A stretch of 64,000 nt of DNA from Loripinus fragilis. Taxonomy: Eukaryota; Mollusca; Bivalvia; Lucinida; Lucinidae. A program made the translations under genes and the position numbers. The stretch is from positions 85,927,950 through 85,991,949 of the forward strand of contig OZ026518.1 in NCBI GenBank assembly GCA_964019695.1, read 5' to 3'. The notes under the pieces were generated by a model. That model searched no databases. It saw nothing but the letters and a program-made list of their open reading frames with translations, and had not been told where the DNA came from. Below, one piece after another: positions 21,407-32,470 of this stretch (the first letter of the stretch is position 1; the number at the start of each line of letters is the position of its first letter).

Positions 21407-21515
21407 GAAGCCAAAAATTAAAGCGGACTCGTCCACAGACTCAGGATCAAACAGTTGCTGCATCATCTGTATTTTGATTGGTGTATTATTCATGTTCTTT
21501 GATGCCATTGGTTGA
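21407..21515 (+). CDS. Candidate terminal exon, C-terminal membrane anchor
   Basis: The exon follows a strong acceptor (TTTTCTTTCCTTCCAG) and runs to TGA at 21513-21515. Its single base G plus the two bases left by the exon at 15868-16017 make Arg, then KPKIKADSSTDSGSNS, then CCIICILIGVLFMFFDAIG and stop. A basic/serine linker followed by about 17 hydrophobic residues at the very C-terminus is the layout of a tail-anchored protein of the ER, Golgi or mitochondrial outer membrane (inference). No other exon in the window offers a better partner. The protein is not recognised. A polyadenylation signal was not identified with confidence. Confidence 0.5.
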
Positions 21516-21829
21516 TATAGTCACGTGTTTGCGGGACAGTATCTTGACTGTGTTTTACTACCAAAATGCTCATTTTAGCTCACATGAGACGAAGGCTCAT
21601 GGTTGAGCTGATAGTATGCCAAAGGCTCCGTCGTCCGTCGTCTGACCGGCTTTCGTCAACCACTGGTCAGTCCATAACAAATTTCATATAGAAACACAAA
21701 AGGGAGGATGGAGTAAATGTTCAAACGGTCATGGTCACATGATCAAGTTAAACGCCACACCCCCTTATACAAAAACCTTCAAAATAGTTTTCAGAAATCA
21801 AAATGGCAATGCCATTGAGATTATGCATG

Positions 21830-22020
21830 TACAGTAAAACCTGTGTAAAACGGCCACTCTTAAAAAGACCAAACATTGGTTTTCAAGACCAAGTATCGCT
21901 TAATGCAGGTCTAAAGTAATGCAGAATGATATACTTTCGACCTTCATTAAGCTACCATTTGTCATTAAGACCTTTGTTTTGTCTATTTTTGAGTGGCCGT
22001 TTTACACAGGTTGTACTGTA
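21830..22020. mobile_element. TACAGTAAAACCTGT MITE, copy 1
   Basis: TACAGTAAAACCTGTGTAAA and the inverted TTTACACAGGTTGTACTGTA bound a 191-bp foldback. GCATG lies on both sides (21825-21829 and 22021-22025), so the duplication is either this 5-mer or a TA inside the ends. Confidence 0.88.
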
Positions 22021-22476
22021 GCATGTGAGTTGTTGACCCTTCCATCTTTTTCTTCTAATGATGCTTAACCTACTTTATGGCAAGGCCAAATTTTATTCCT
22101 TATAAATGGAAAGCTTTTTCGGAAACTGTTGATACTTACTAAACTATGGAACAATGACTAAACAAAAGTACTCAAGGTCAAGGTTGACCTTTCAGCCATG
22201 GTCCCACATATTGGGCATTCAATTAAATATTTTTCCTCAAACCATCGAGCCCATTGAGATCATTTCCACGTGTGACATACATCGGATCAGACAACACAAA
22301 TCTGACTACATGTACATGTTCATATTGGCTATCCACGCCCAAATACTCCTCGAAACGTTTTTTTCTGTGGCCCAAGTACAACAGAATCTCTCGCAACGCA
22401 CTGATGCCTGGATGCCATTGACCTTCTTTACAGGGAACTCTTATCTCATCCTTAATGGAGGGTTTAAGCAATGAAT

Positions 22477-22773
22477 CATGCGCGGATCCAGGGAGGGACA
22501 GGGGGTCCGGACGCCCCCCCCCCCCCCCCACCAACGTAAAAATCACAAAAATATAGGGTTTATCCGGATCCCCTGAAATCCACAAAGCTTTAGAGCCAGC
22601 ATTCGATGTTGGGCCATCATCGGCACGCCAGCGAAACGCCATTTAAATTGCGTTTCGCTGGCGGGCCGATGATGGCGCGTTTACAGTGGTATTTGGATCC
22701 GCCCTCCCCTAATCGACTTAAAAAAACGTCGAAGTTGGACCCCCTCTGACAAAACTTTCTGGATCCGCGCATG
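22477..22773. mobile_element. Family C MITE, copy 2, with 64-bp palindrome
   Basis: The ends are CATGCGCGGATCCAG and CTGGATCCGCGCATG (perfect inverted 15-mers). The centre 22611-22674 is a near-perfect palindrome of GCCATCATCGG...GCGAAACGCCATTT and its complement. A C-run at 22515-22530 is expanded. Confidence 0.92.
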
Positions 22774-23170
22774 TGAACCTTAATATTTTGATTTTTAACA
22801 ACCTGTAGAGTCAGTGTGTGTTGCAAGTACATGTAGATAAAAAGTTGAATTTAAGTAAATGCCAAAAGTTAAAGTTGCTCAAATTGGACACCATACAACA
22901 TACTCAAGTATATGATATTTCGAAGCACCTTTACAATATGGCTACCATCTTTGCCGGGCGTATACTTTAAGTGCCTAAATTGACCATAGATATATAATAT
23001 TATTATAGTTGCTAACAAACATAACCCTAACCCCAATCATCATAATATAAGTTCATTCTAGCAGACAATTTCCACGTAATGTATACCCAAGTACATTCAC
23101 CTATTCCATTGAAACCCACCAAATAGTGACGGACAGTTTCTAAAGATGTGTAAATGAATACATACACATC
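22774..23170. other. Non-coding; short hairpin near 23132-23165
   Basis: CTAAAGATGTGTA and TACACATCTTTAA form a hairpin. No gene seen. It is probably the interior of the family E element. Confidence 0.45.
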
Positions 23171-23407
23171 TTTAAGACTTTAGATAATTTAATCTCAATC
23201 AGCCTTGTATCAAGGAGATCTTGTGAGCCATCGTATGGGTTCTCACCAAAATCTCACGAATACAAGATAAACTCAGCCTGATTGTCAGGTGGGCGCTTCA
23301 GGACCTAATGGTCCTCTGCTGTTGTTCTATTTGTTTTTGTTGTTGGTTACATTTGTACCAGTTCATAGACATTGCTAGCAAGTGTTGTCGACTCAAGAAA
23401 CTTTGCT

Positions 23408-23692
23408 CATGCGCGGATCCAAAAAGTTTTTTCATACGGGTCCAATTCTGACAACTTTTTTTAGTTGAGTAGGGGATAGATGATCCAAATTCCACTAAAA
23501 GCGGGCCATCATCGGTCCGCAAGCCAAACGCAATTAAAATCATCTGCCCTCCAGCGAAACGCAACGGCGTTTCGCTGGCGGACCGATGGTGGCCCACTTT
23601 CAGCGGTATTTGGATATTCTCCCCTCATCAACTTAAAAAAAACGTTGTCAGAGTTGGACCCCTTTTGACAAAACTTTCTGGATCCGCGCATG
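23408..23692. mobile_element. Family C MITE, copy 3
   Basis: Ends CATGCGCGGATCC and GGATCCGCGCATG. Both flanks read inward to a GGGTCCAA/TTGGACCC segment. The centre has GGCCATCATCGGTCCGC and GGACCGATGGTGGCC arms with GCGAAACGC/GCGTTTCGC. Confidence 0.92.
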
Positions 23693-23717
23693 GATACCCA
23701 TCCTTTTCAATAAGGCA

Positions 23718-23780
23718 GGGCCCAAAATTACAATGCCTCTTTAAAGTTAAGTATAAGCTTAGTTGAGTATTGAACTTTAA
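23718..23780 (+). repeat. Half copy of the nested 248-bp MITE
   Basis: GGGCCCAAAATTACAATGCC and TTAAAGTTAAGTATAAGCTT match the left end of 4741-4988. No right end was found. Confidence 0.65.
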
Positions 23781-24071
23781 TACGATGTTTTAAATGTTTA
23801 ATAAATCGCTAGGCTCGGTGCAGTATATATGGCCAAAGAAAATTGTCTAACGGCTGTGTCCGCTTTTTCCCTTGTTTTAATGCAATTGTCTCATGGAAAT
23901 CCAGTTGAAATTTATCAGTGCTGGCACATTTTTAAAATCAACTTCTTAAAATACATGTGATAGCTCTTTTCTGCTGTTTCACTCGCAGAAATTGAAGAAA
24001 CAGATGTCATATTTTATAGATTTCACGCATTTGTTTAGGGAGCAATAATGGATAGGCCTTTGCCATTTCAT

Positions 24072-24274
24072 GTACAGTTAAACCTGTCTCAAGCGGCCAC
24101 TCAAAAGGAAGACCAAAAATTGGTTTTCAAGATCACTTAATGCAGGTCAAAAGTATTGCAGATTGCTCCAAGAGAGCATTCTGTAATACTTTCGACCTTC
24201 ATTAAGCTATCATATGTATTTAAGACCTTTGTTTTGTCTGTTGTTGAGTCGCCGCTTATGACAGGTTTTACTGT
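24072..24274. mobile_element. TACAGTAAAACCTGT MITE, copy 2
   Basis: TACAGTTAAACCTGT...GCGGCCACTCAAAAG pairs with GTCGCCGC...ACAGGTTTTACTGT. The interior matches 21830-22020 (ATTGGTTTTCAAGA, TTCGACCTTCATTAAGCTA). Confidence 0.87.
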
Positions 24275-24436
24275 TTTCAATTGTGCTTACAAAGGCTTAA
24301 AGTTGTCACTATCAGAGTGAGTGTTGATGCTTGTTTTGTTTTGTTCTTTGTTTTTTAAACGTAAGGTGGGGTCGGTCAGCGCTGAAACCCGATATCAACT
24401 CATCCGAAAATCAAAAATTAGCCAGTTCGTAATGTA

Positions 24437-25602
24437 TTAAGCTCACCAAAGCCGAAGGCTCAATATGATCGGTGTTCGTGCGTCCGTCCGTGTGTAAACT
24501 TTTTTCTTTAAATCACATAAGCTTCTTAACAACTGGTAACGTTGGTAATTTAAAATAATTTCACACGAATGATGCCCATTATGCCCTCTTTCAAAATTGC
24601 ACGAATAGTTCTGATACGCCAAAAAATGGCCTCCAGAGCTAAAAATAGAAAAAATCTTTAAACGACATCTCCTGAACCACTGGTCTAAATTTGAAATAAT
24701 TTCTCATGAATGTTCCCCAAACTGCACTCTACCAAAGCTGCATAATCGCTTCTGTTTTGCCAAACAAAATAGCGCCAGAGCTAAAAATAGAATTTTCTAC
24801 GAAAAGCCTTTAAACGACATATCTTCCTGAACCACAAGAAAAGTCTTTAACCAACTCCTGAACCACCGGTCTAATTTTGAAATAAGTTCACATAAATGTT
24901 CCTCATTAAGCCCTCTACCACAATAGCACAAACGATTCCGCTTCGTTGAACAAAATTTCTGCAAAGCTAAAAATAGAAACATCTATAAACGACTCTCCTT
25001 AATTATTGGCCCAAATGAAAAATAATTTCACAGAAGTGTGCCTCATATTTCCCTCTATCAAAATTGCACAAACCGTTGGTCCGCAGAACAAAATGGCCAT
25101 CAGAGCTAAAAATAGAAATATCTTTTAACGACATTTCGTTAACCACTGCCAAAATTCATTATAATTTCACAGAAATGTTACTCATATAATACCCTTTACC
25201 AAAATTGCACAACCAATTTCACTCTGCTGAACACAATGGCCACCAGAGTTAAAATAGAAGTTATCTTCAAACGACATCATCTCCTTAACCACTGGTCCAA
25301 ATTTATATAATTTTACAGAATTGTTCCTTATGATGCCCTCTACCAAAATTGCACAAACCGGTCATCTCTGCTGATCAAAATGAGTACCAGAGCTAATAAT
25401 ATAACTGTTTTTAAAGAACATCTCTTCTTTCACCATGGGTCCCGAATTTAAAATAATTTTACAAAGGTGTTTCTCACAATGATTTCTTCCAAAATTGCAC
25501 TGACCGTTCTGCTACGCTGATCAAAATGACAACCAGAGGTAAAATAGAAATATCCAGCCAGGAATCAAGTGAGCGATCCAGGGCGCCAGGACCCTCTTGT
25601 TG
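24437..25602 (+). mobile_element. Family E element with ~9 tandem units
   Basis: The head reads TAAGCTCACCAAAGCCGAAG then GCGTCCGTCCGTG. Next come units of about 110-130 bp, each with CCACTGGTCCAAATTT-, TTTCACAGAA-, CTCTACCAAAATTGCACAA- and CAGAGCTAAAAATAGAAA-like blocks. The tail GAGCGATCCAGGGCGCCAGG ends ACCCTCTTGTTG. No frame persists, so the repeats are non-coding. The type is common in bivalve genomes (recall, not checked). Confidence 0.8.
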
Positions 25603-26020
25603 TGTTATTGCATAGGCGACACGAGCATATACGTCATCACAATCTGGGTTGAGCGTTCGCTGATCGCACACACGGTGTATGATACTATCTTGCCTCACTT
25701 GATAGATGTGCTTCCATTTTTAAAGAAAGACTTTTCGCATTTTGCGTTCAGAACAGTTTTCTCCTGTACTGGCCTAAATATTTTCTCTGAGACAGGATTA
25801 TTTCTCCATCAGAAGAAATAAGATATCACTGCTATAATAGGTGACACGTCATGAGAAAGTCTGTCCTCTGTTTGTCGATAAGTGAAATTACAAACCAGCC
25901 TGCTCAGGAACAGAGACTGTCTTGGATTCCAAATTTGAATATTGTTAGTTTAGCTGTTATAGTATGAAGCGAAAACAACTTTGCGCTGAACAGAATGTGT
26001 TGGTCTACACGCTGGTCTGT
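25603..26020. other. Unassigned; open frames of doubtful coding value
   Basis: Overlapping plus (25597-25821) and minus (25474-25698) frames of 74 codons run past the family E tail. The plus peptide has a plausible composition, but neither has a recognised motif nor a clear splice pair. Confidence 0.3.
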
Positions 26021-26305
26021 CATTGGCGTAGCTCCCATTACGCAGTTACGCAAGTGCGTAATAAAAATAGTAACTTTCAATGGAGGTCACCTTATATAGC
26101 AACAGTGATTTCCCTTACCATAAGGAACTGCTCTAAAAGGAAAGAATTCGCTCCCTCTGGGGGCTAATTCTTTCCTTTAAGAGAAGTTCCCTTTCTGAAA
26201 ATGGACGTCTTTATGAAAAGGGACGCAATTGAAGACAATCACTGCTTGATCCAGTTGTCTCCTTTGGTTTGCGTAACTTTTTCAGCGTTCTGGCTACGCC
26301 ATTGG
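26021..26305. mobile_element. Family H MITE, copy 1
   Basis: TIRs CATTGGCGTAGC and GGCTACGCCATTGG. The palindromic centre is AAAGGAAAGAATTCGCTCCC / GGGGCTAATTCTTTCCTTT. A second copy in opposite orientation lies at 52692-52938. Confidence 0.88.
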
Positions 26306-27455
26306 CTGACCTGTGTCGTTCTTGTTCGCATACAAAATAAAGAGGTTTTCTCGTGGTGGTACTCATATAAGACCTCAGAATCAGTGAGCTCTATATGGAA
26401 ATATTCTGGAATTATTAAAAATATATTCTGGAAAGCAGTCAAATTCCACACAACATCCACGTTATAAGAGTGACAAAGCACATTTCATGCAATAGCCAAT
26501 ATAATTATGTTTGGTACTTAGAGAAGCCCACGCTTTAAGGAGTTAAAGAACCGTTGACAAATCTTTTGAGAGGAATTAAGAAAAGAAATAAGTTTTAGTT
26601 CATAATCTACCAAATACAGACGATATTATCTCAGGGTAAGCGCATGTCTTTGAGCTTACGTCAGTCCTCTGATAACGAATAGCAACGGCACGTTTTCTTG
26701 GCATAGTGCGGATGTTCTGCTATTGAGCCTCAAAAAGACATTGTTTTGGCGCTTCTCGTGTCAACTGAAGCAATAAATAAAGAATCAATCACAAGGCGAC
26801 TAGATTGACCAAACTATTGATGTCAGACAGCTCCACAAATGTTATCTCAATTTCATGCAAATATTTATTGTCCTAAGCCCCGTACTTTATTGAGAACCTA
26901 AATCAAAGCACTGAGAGTACAGCTAATATGATTGCAAAAAACGAGAGTGTTGCCAGATTGATGAGACCACCTGTTCAGGCTTTCAAGTAAATTCTACTTT
27001 TTGTTGACTTTCCTCCTATTTTGAAAACGCTGTACAAATCCCTCTATAGAAATATTGTTTTAGCTCATTATTGGCGTCTTCCTTTTTCCTTTCCACCCAT
27101 ATTTCATCTGCCATATCTTGATAATCCTTGCATTGAAGTCCATTAATCTAATGGAATCTACTGTATATGAATGATCATAGTGGTTACTTGCTTACTTACT
27201 TACCTACTGGTATGATTCATGAGAATATCATCCCTTTTAAAAGAATAATTGCCCTTTGTGAATAGCCCTATATGAAACATGGACACTCTAATGCACTTGG
27301 TTTTGTAACGCGACATTTGATTAGATAACATTAACATCAAATATTTGCGATACTGGCGAAAATAGTTTACGTCATTAATTACGTCACATTTCGTTGGGTT
27401 ATATGCGGCTTGCAACGCTAAAATTTAAGACAAAGCTGCAGAAGAGCATTAGAAT
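26306..27455. other. No gene recognised
   Basis: AT-rich. Short frames only (such as 27200-27415 minus), without motifs. No strong internal repeat. Confidence 0.45.
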
Positions 27456-27611
27456 TAGGATAACCATATTCAAAATCTTCTTGTGGTTAGGTATGTCATC
27501 GGATATCCGTTCGGAAATCACGTTTTATGGCTCAGCTCGCGCGTCGCCTTAAAACTAAATTTCCGACGATTACCTCCCCGAATGAAAATTTTGAATACAG
27601 TTATCCCCTAA
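27456..27611. mobile_element. ~155-bp inverted-repeat MITE
   Basis: AGGATAACCATATTCAAAAT and the inverted ATTTTGAATACAGTTATCCCC bound it. An inner pair, CGGAAATCACG / AAATTTCCG, is also visible. Confidence 0.65.
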
Positions 27612-27734
27612 ATGACGCTTTCTCCTGCTATACATTACTTTATCAAGAATGGCTTAATCTGCTAAAGGAATATACAATATAAAAAATCTATTAGTCAATT
27701 TTCGCTTTCTTGTGAATTTGTGGAAATATGAATT

Positions 27735-27818
27735 ATCGCTCCAGATAAGCGTAACGGCATGTCTGCCTATGGGTGTACCCCATAGGCAGACATGCCATTA
27801 CTTTTATTTGGTGCGATA
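27735..27818. mobile_element. Short hairpin element
   Basis: GGCATGTCTGCCTATGGG and CCCATAGGCAGACATGCC are perfect arms around GTGTA, with outer ends TATCGCTCC / GGTGCGATA. Confidence 0.8.
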
Positions 27819-27819
27819 G

Positions 27820-28316
27820 CAGGGTGGGTAGTCACGTGGTTTTTGCTTGGATACACTGTACGGATGTTCGAATACACTGTACGGACATCCTGGTCGAATG
27901 CAGGTAGATTTCTCTATGTTTTCTCATCTATACCCAGAAAGTGATACACCATTTTCCAGCCCACATTTTCCCCTATCAAACGCTACCAGGATGGCATCTT
28001 TCAGCTTCTTACTTTGAGTACTAACTCTGTCACAAATGTTGTCCGTACAGCTTATTTCCAAATTCAGGCCCGATCTTCGCCGCTAAATTTTTTGTGACAG
28101 AGTCTGTACTCAAAGTAAGAAACTTTATGAGGATATCCTGGCATCGTTAGATCGAGAAAAATGGGGACTGGAAAATGGTGGTAAACTTTCTGTGTAAAGA
28201 TGAAAAAAACACGCAGAAATATCTACTTACTTTTGCTTAAAACATCGGTGTGGAAAGAAGTCCGCCATTTTTCCGTACAGAACATCCTAACAGAAACCAC
28301 GTGACTACCCACCCTG
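27820..28316. mobile_element. 497-bp foldback element with 5-bp target duplication
   Basis: CAGGGTGGGTAGTCACGTGG at the left and its exact complement at the right give a perfect 23-bp TIR. Inner blocks (CTTACTTTGAGTAC / GTACTCAAAGTAAG, CTGTCACAAA / TTTGTGACAG) show that almost the whole element folds back. GATAG occurs directly on both sides (27815-27819 and 28317-28321). Confidence 0.9.
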
Positions 28317-28670
28317 GATAGAGTATTGAGATTTTCGCGCAGATTATAGTCACGTGGCGCAAAATGAAAATATGTTATCAAATACTTTGTTTGTTATATG
28401 ACTGGAGAGAATCCTGTCTCCTGATTGGCTCAGTTTGTCTTCATAAATCTCTTTGTCTACATGTACCTGGAAACTGGTCTAAACCGGTCCACAAGTTAAT
28501 ATTGCATGAAAACCAGCCCAAACTAGTAATCCAGAAGTTAATATTTTTTACACTTCTGCAATATTACCCTCTAGAGAGCTAAAATAGCACGATGAGTATG
28601 AAACTAGCATGTGCTGCATGAAATTGACATGATTTGCTGTTTCACCTCCCAACAGGTAAATTAACGACTT
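28317..28670. other. No gene recognised
   Basis: A 72-codon plus frame (28364-28582) has no motif or splice context. Confidence 0.4.
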
Positions 28671-28930
28671 TCCAGTAAAATATTTTACTGACCGTTCCAA
28701 GGCGGTACTTCTTTTGTGGATCGTTTATGTTTTTGTTCTGTCTTGGGTTTGCTATGTATTTGTGCGCGTCTGTTCATATGTGCTTTGTGGTCACCTGCTG
28801 GGAAAGGGCTGACCTCTTGGCTCTCGTTTGTGGTGTCTAACTGTGAGTTTGTCACTTTCCCATTGGTATCCTGAGTCAGATGTGGTACTTGATAGTATCG
28901 ATTCCTGATTTTTGCACCCTTATTTACTTC
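28671..28930 (-). repeat. Family D dispersed repeat, copy 3
   Basis: On the minus strand: AAAATCAGGAATCGATACTA through AACGAGAGCCAAGAGGTCAG to GTACCGCCTTGGAACGGTCA and CAGTAAAATATTTTACTGG. A TTTTG microsatellite follows at 28948-28970. Confidence 0.9.
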
Positions 28931-29149
28931 AGAAATTTTTACAACAGTTTTGTTTTGTTTTGTTTTGTTTGCTTATTTATCTTTGTTCGAATAAACAAAC
29001 TGTAAAAACAGTTTAATGCTACATTAAAATATTTTTATAACAGTTGCTAAACCTTGTGAGAAAGTACTTATGTTGAACATGGCTTCAGCAACAAAAGTGA
29101 AAGTAGAATATTTTCAATCTTAGTGGAAAAGTCATATAACAAAACAGTC

Positions 29150-29283
29150 ATTGACTTTAATTTCGGTAGACATAAGGATATATCTACCCTCAAAAGTGAT
29201 ATTCACCTCGGCCTGGCGGCCTCGGTGAAATATCACTTTTTCAGGTAGATAGATCCTTATGTCTACCTCATTGAAGTCAATAA
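29150..29283. mobile_element. Hairpin MITE, ~60-bp arms
   Basis: GGTAGACATAAGGATATATC...AAAGTGATATTCACC on the left pairs with GGTGAAATATCACTTT...GATCCTTATGTCTACC on the right, around CGGCCTGGCGGCC. Confidence 0.85.
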
Positions 29284-29479
29284 TTGTATAATATTTTAAC
29301 CAATATGTAGGCCTAAAATATTCGAGTTAACAAATTCGCACAATAAGGTCAAATGTTTCCTGCCACCAATGCACCGCGTCTGCACCGAGAAACAAGCTGG
29401 GTACCAGGGCAAAACTAAAATCGTAATCGTACTAAAAAGATACGATTTCAAGATAGCGCTTAACGGTGCCGAAATTCAA

Positions 29480-29870
29480 GCGAGTATGACCAGGAAATGC
29501 AATAACCACATACTGCACACCAACCCACGGCACCATGAGGAAGAGAGAGAATACAAATAACCACATGACAGCAAGAAGACAATTAAAGTAAGGCAACCTG
29601 GCCTCGATTTTTATCCTGCTCATAAATGTTAAAATGCCAACAGTTGTTGGCATTTTAACATTTATGAGCATGATAAATACAACCTCTGAGAGACTTCAAG
29701 AAACTTCTTTATTTGTCGGTATTTAAGTTTCAATGAGCAGTTGAAATTTCAAGCTCAGTTGAGTTGAGCACGAAAAAAGTTTATAATCTCGTTACCAGCC
29801 CTCTCTTTCCCAGCGTGCTGATTGCAAAACTAGAATGGACACTAAGTACTGCATAACAAAACAAGGGCTA
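29480..29870 (-). repeat. Dispersed repeat R, copy 3, with perfect hairpin
   Basis: ACCAACCCACGGCACCATGA matches the R core. At 29617-29670 there is a perfect palindrome with 25-bp arms (TGCTCATAAATGTTAAAATG...) and a 4-base loop. Confidence 0.65.
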
Positions 29871-30207
29871 AACTTAAAACTACCAAATCTGTATTATACT
29901 TTCATACAGAGGAAAGTGTCGTTTCCTGCGTCTTTCAGTCTCTCAAAAAATGTTAATGTTATACTTCTATACAAACTGTTTGGACCATGACAAGCCTACT
30001 CCATGTGGAGACTTCTTACTAGGGTCCACGCTGTTTGGTACATCATACAGTCTTCCTAATGGCAGACGACAAAGCAGGCGAATTTTAAAGCAGAATATTT
30101 TACTCTTTGCATGCTGGGCAATTTATAAGGATTCTGTTGTTGTCTGATGACTTTTTTTCAAAAAGAAAATTAAACAAAACTTTTTTCAGAAACACTATCA
30201 GAGTACC

Positions 30208-30271
30208 AAACGGTTCGGATCCAGATCAGGATCGACGTTATGTCGGTCCTGATCTGGGTCCAAACTGTTTC
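30208..30271. repeat. Hairpin, GATCAGG type
   Basis: GGATCCAGATCAGGATCGAC pairs with GTCGGTCCTGATCTGGGTCC. The same hairpin type recurs at 34047-34107, and its outer AAACAGTTTGG-like arms resemble the core of family B. Confidence 0.75.
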
Positions 30272-30634
30272 CAAAGGTAATTAGTAGACGTCAAAAGTCG
30301 CCGGGAGCAAGTACAGAGACTCAGGTAACTAGCCAAGTTCGTTTGCTGTCGTTTTCGACTTTAGCTGAATAAGGGGGTGGGCTAGTCAATAAAGCTGCCG
30401 TGAGACTTGTTCTTGACACAAATGAAATTGCTTTGTGACATCGATTTACAAGATTATATTTCTTTTATTTAACACATCAGTGCGGATTGGAAAGTGAAGG
30501 AATGGAATTAAATCATTAACAAGTTGGCTACAAGACCATATATCGCTCGCCGAAACTTAACTTAATTAGCTCAAAGGCGCCTTATTTTAGTATAAAAGGA
30601 AGATTTTTTATTTGTTGTTTTTGTTGTTGCTTTT

Positions 30635-31770
30635 ACCTGCGTCGCTTTAGCGAAAGCAGGTCTAGTAGTGGGTCCACTCCGTCCGTCCATCTGTCCGTTC
30701 GCAACAATTTTGGGGTGCCTAGTTTGTGTAATCTGTAACTCCAAAGGTTTGATTCCTTTATATTCAAACGTCGCATAATTGAAGATGTGCACATTCTATT
30801 GTGTGCACATTTCATTAATATTTTCATATTTTTGAGGGTCGTTGAACTTAGACTACTTCCCTCCAAAATGCTTAGATGGTGTATGGTTTGTGTAATCTGT
30901 AACTCCAACAGTTTTCATTTCTTTATATTCAAACTTTGCATAATGATTGTTCACACATTGAAAATGTGCACCTTCCATTTTGTGCACATTTGATAAATAT
31001 TCTCTCATTTTTGACATGTGTTGAACTTAGACATTGTTCCATCTGAATGCGTAGGGGGTATCTGCTTTGTATAATCTGTAACTCCAACAGTTTTCATTTC
31101 TTTATATTCAAACTTTGCATGATCATTGTTCACATATTGAAGATGTGCACCTTCCCATTTCGTGCACATTTCATGAATATTTTCTCATTACTGACAGGTG
31201 TTAAACTTAGACTTTTTTCCATCCGAAATGCGTAGGCGGTGTCTGGTTTGTGTAATCTGTAACTCCAACAGTTTTCATTCCTTTATATTCAAACGTTTCA
31301 TTATCATTGTTCACACATTAAAGATGTGCACATCCTATTTTTTCACATTTCATTAATATTTCTTTCATTTTTGGGGGTCTTGAACTTAGACATTTTCTCA
31401 GCAAAATGCTTAGAGGATGTCTGGTTTGTGTAATCTGTAACAGTTTTCATTCCTTAATATTCAAACTTTGCATAATGATTGTTCATACATGTGCACCTCC
31501 TATTTTGTGCATATTTCATAAATATTTTCTTATTTTTAGGGCTGTTGGACTTCGACATTTTATCTATCCGAAATGCTTAGGGAGTGTATGGTTTTTGTAA
31601 TCTGTAACTCCATCAGTTTTCATTCCTTCATATTTAAACTTTGTATATTATGATTGTTCACACATTGAACACAAACACCCTATAGATTGTGCACATTTGA
31701 TAAAATTTTTGGAGTGTTCAACTTAGACATTATTAAGTCTCACCATCTTTGCAATGCTTACATTGTGTAA
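30635..31770 (+). mobile_element. Family E element with six 160-180-bp units
   Basis: The head is ACCTGCGTCGCTTTAGCGAA closing as a hairpin with GCAGGT, then CTCCGTCCGTCCATCTGTCC. Units begin near 30729, 30893, 31072, 31254, 31429 and 31601, each with TAATCTGTAACTCCAACAGT, CTTTATATTCAAAC, GTGCACATTTCAT and TTGAACTTAGAC. The units decay toward the right. No coding frame is preserved across units. Confidence 0.85.
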
Positions 31771-32001
31771 TTTTTGTGTACTATGTAATTAAAACAGATT
31801 TATTCTCGCGTTGATGCCTATATACATGTACACAAAACAACTGATAGGTACTATTCTAGATAGAAAGATAATTTAAATTACAATAACTTTGAACAGTATG
31901 TGATCATGCATATGCTGATCAACGCCTTTTTGGTTCATATACATAATTATCTCGAGAAGTCGAACCCTGATAACTCTAAGTACCTGCTATTGTCGAATTA
32001 A

Positions 32002-32470
32002 AGGGACGGCAATATTTAAAACATTCAAGTGAAATTCAAATGCAAGCCGAATTATACCATGCAATCTGCCGCAAACCAGATCGAAATCGGATAATAAATA
32101 ATTAAGTTATAGCAAGCCGAAAATCATTTTTTCTGACTTCTATTAAGCCAATGGAGGCCGCCATACTGAGTATTTAAATAGCTTCTTGTCAATTTTGAAA
32201 AGCCAATAAAATCCCAATTGCAAATTGCAAATTTTCAAAACCAATTATTTTCAACGGAAGAATCAATAATAATGAAAACAAAGTTAAAATGAATAGCAGA
32301 ACACTAGTTGTTCTGTTAATGCATATTTAATTAGAGCTATGCGACGTCACAAAGCCTAAAAATGGCTGTCGTCCATAGCTTTCAATTGTCTACTATACAA
32401 ATATCTGTAGCTTTCTTATTTTTCATTCAATTTTGATTGGGTTTGCGGCAGATTGCATGTTGCCGTCCCC
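32002..32470. mobile_element. 469-bp TIR element, ATTAA duplication
   Basis: GGGACGGCAA...CATGCAATCTGCCGCAAACC on the left is mirrored by GGTTTGCGGCAGATTGCATG then TTGCCGTCCC on the right. The left arm holds an extra ~54 bp between the two TIR blocks. ATTAA flanks both sides (31997-32001 and 32471-32475). Confidence 0.82.

Larger units (their letters stand above)
21573..23316 (+). mobile_element. GTCCGTC-headed element (family E) with two nested MITEs
   Basis: The head reads TTTAGCTCACATGAGACGAA with GGCTCATGGTTGAGC (subterminal hairpin) and CGTCGTCCGTCGTC. The tail reads GGTGGGCGCTTCAGGACCTA then ATGGTCCTCTG, whose AGGACC/GGTCCT forms a terminal hairpin. Insertions at 21830-22020 and 22477-22773 interrupt it. 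That head and tail belong to one element is an inference from orientation. Confidence 0.55.

Noticed and set aside
25597..25821. 74-codon plus frame after the family E tail
   Set aside because: Plausible amino acid composition, but it starts within the element tail and has no identified splice donor or homology.
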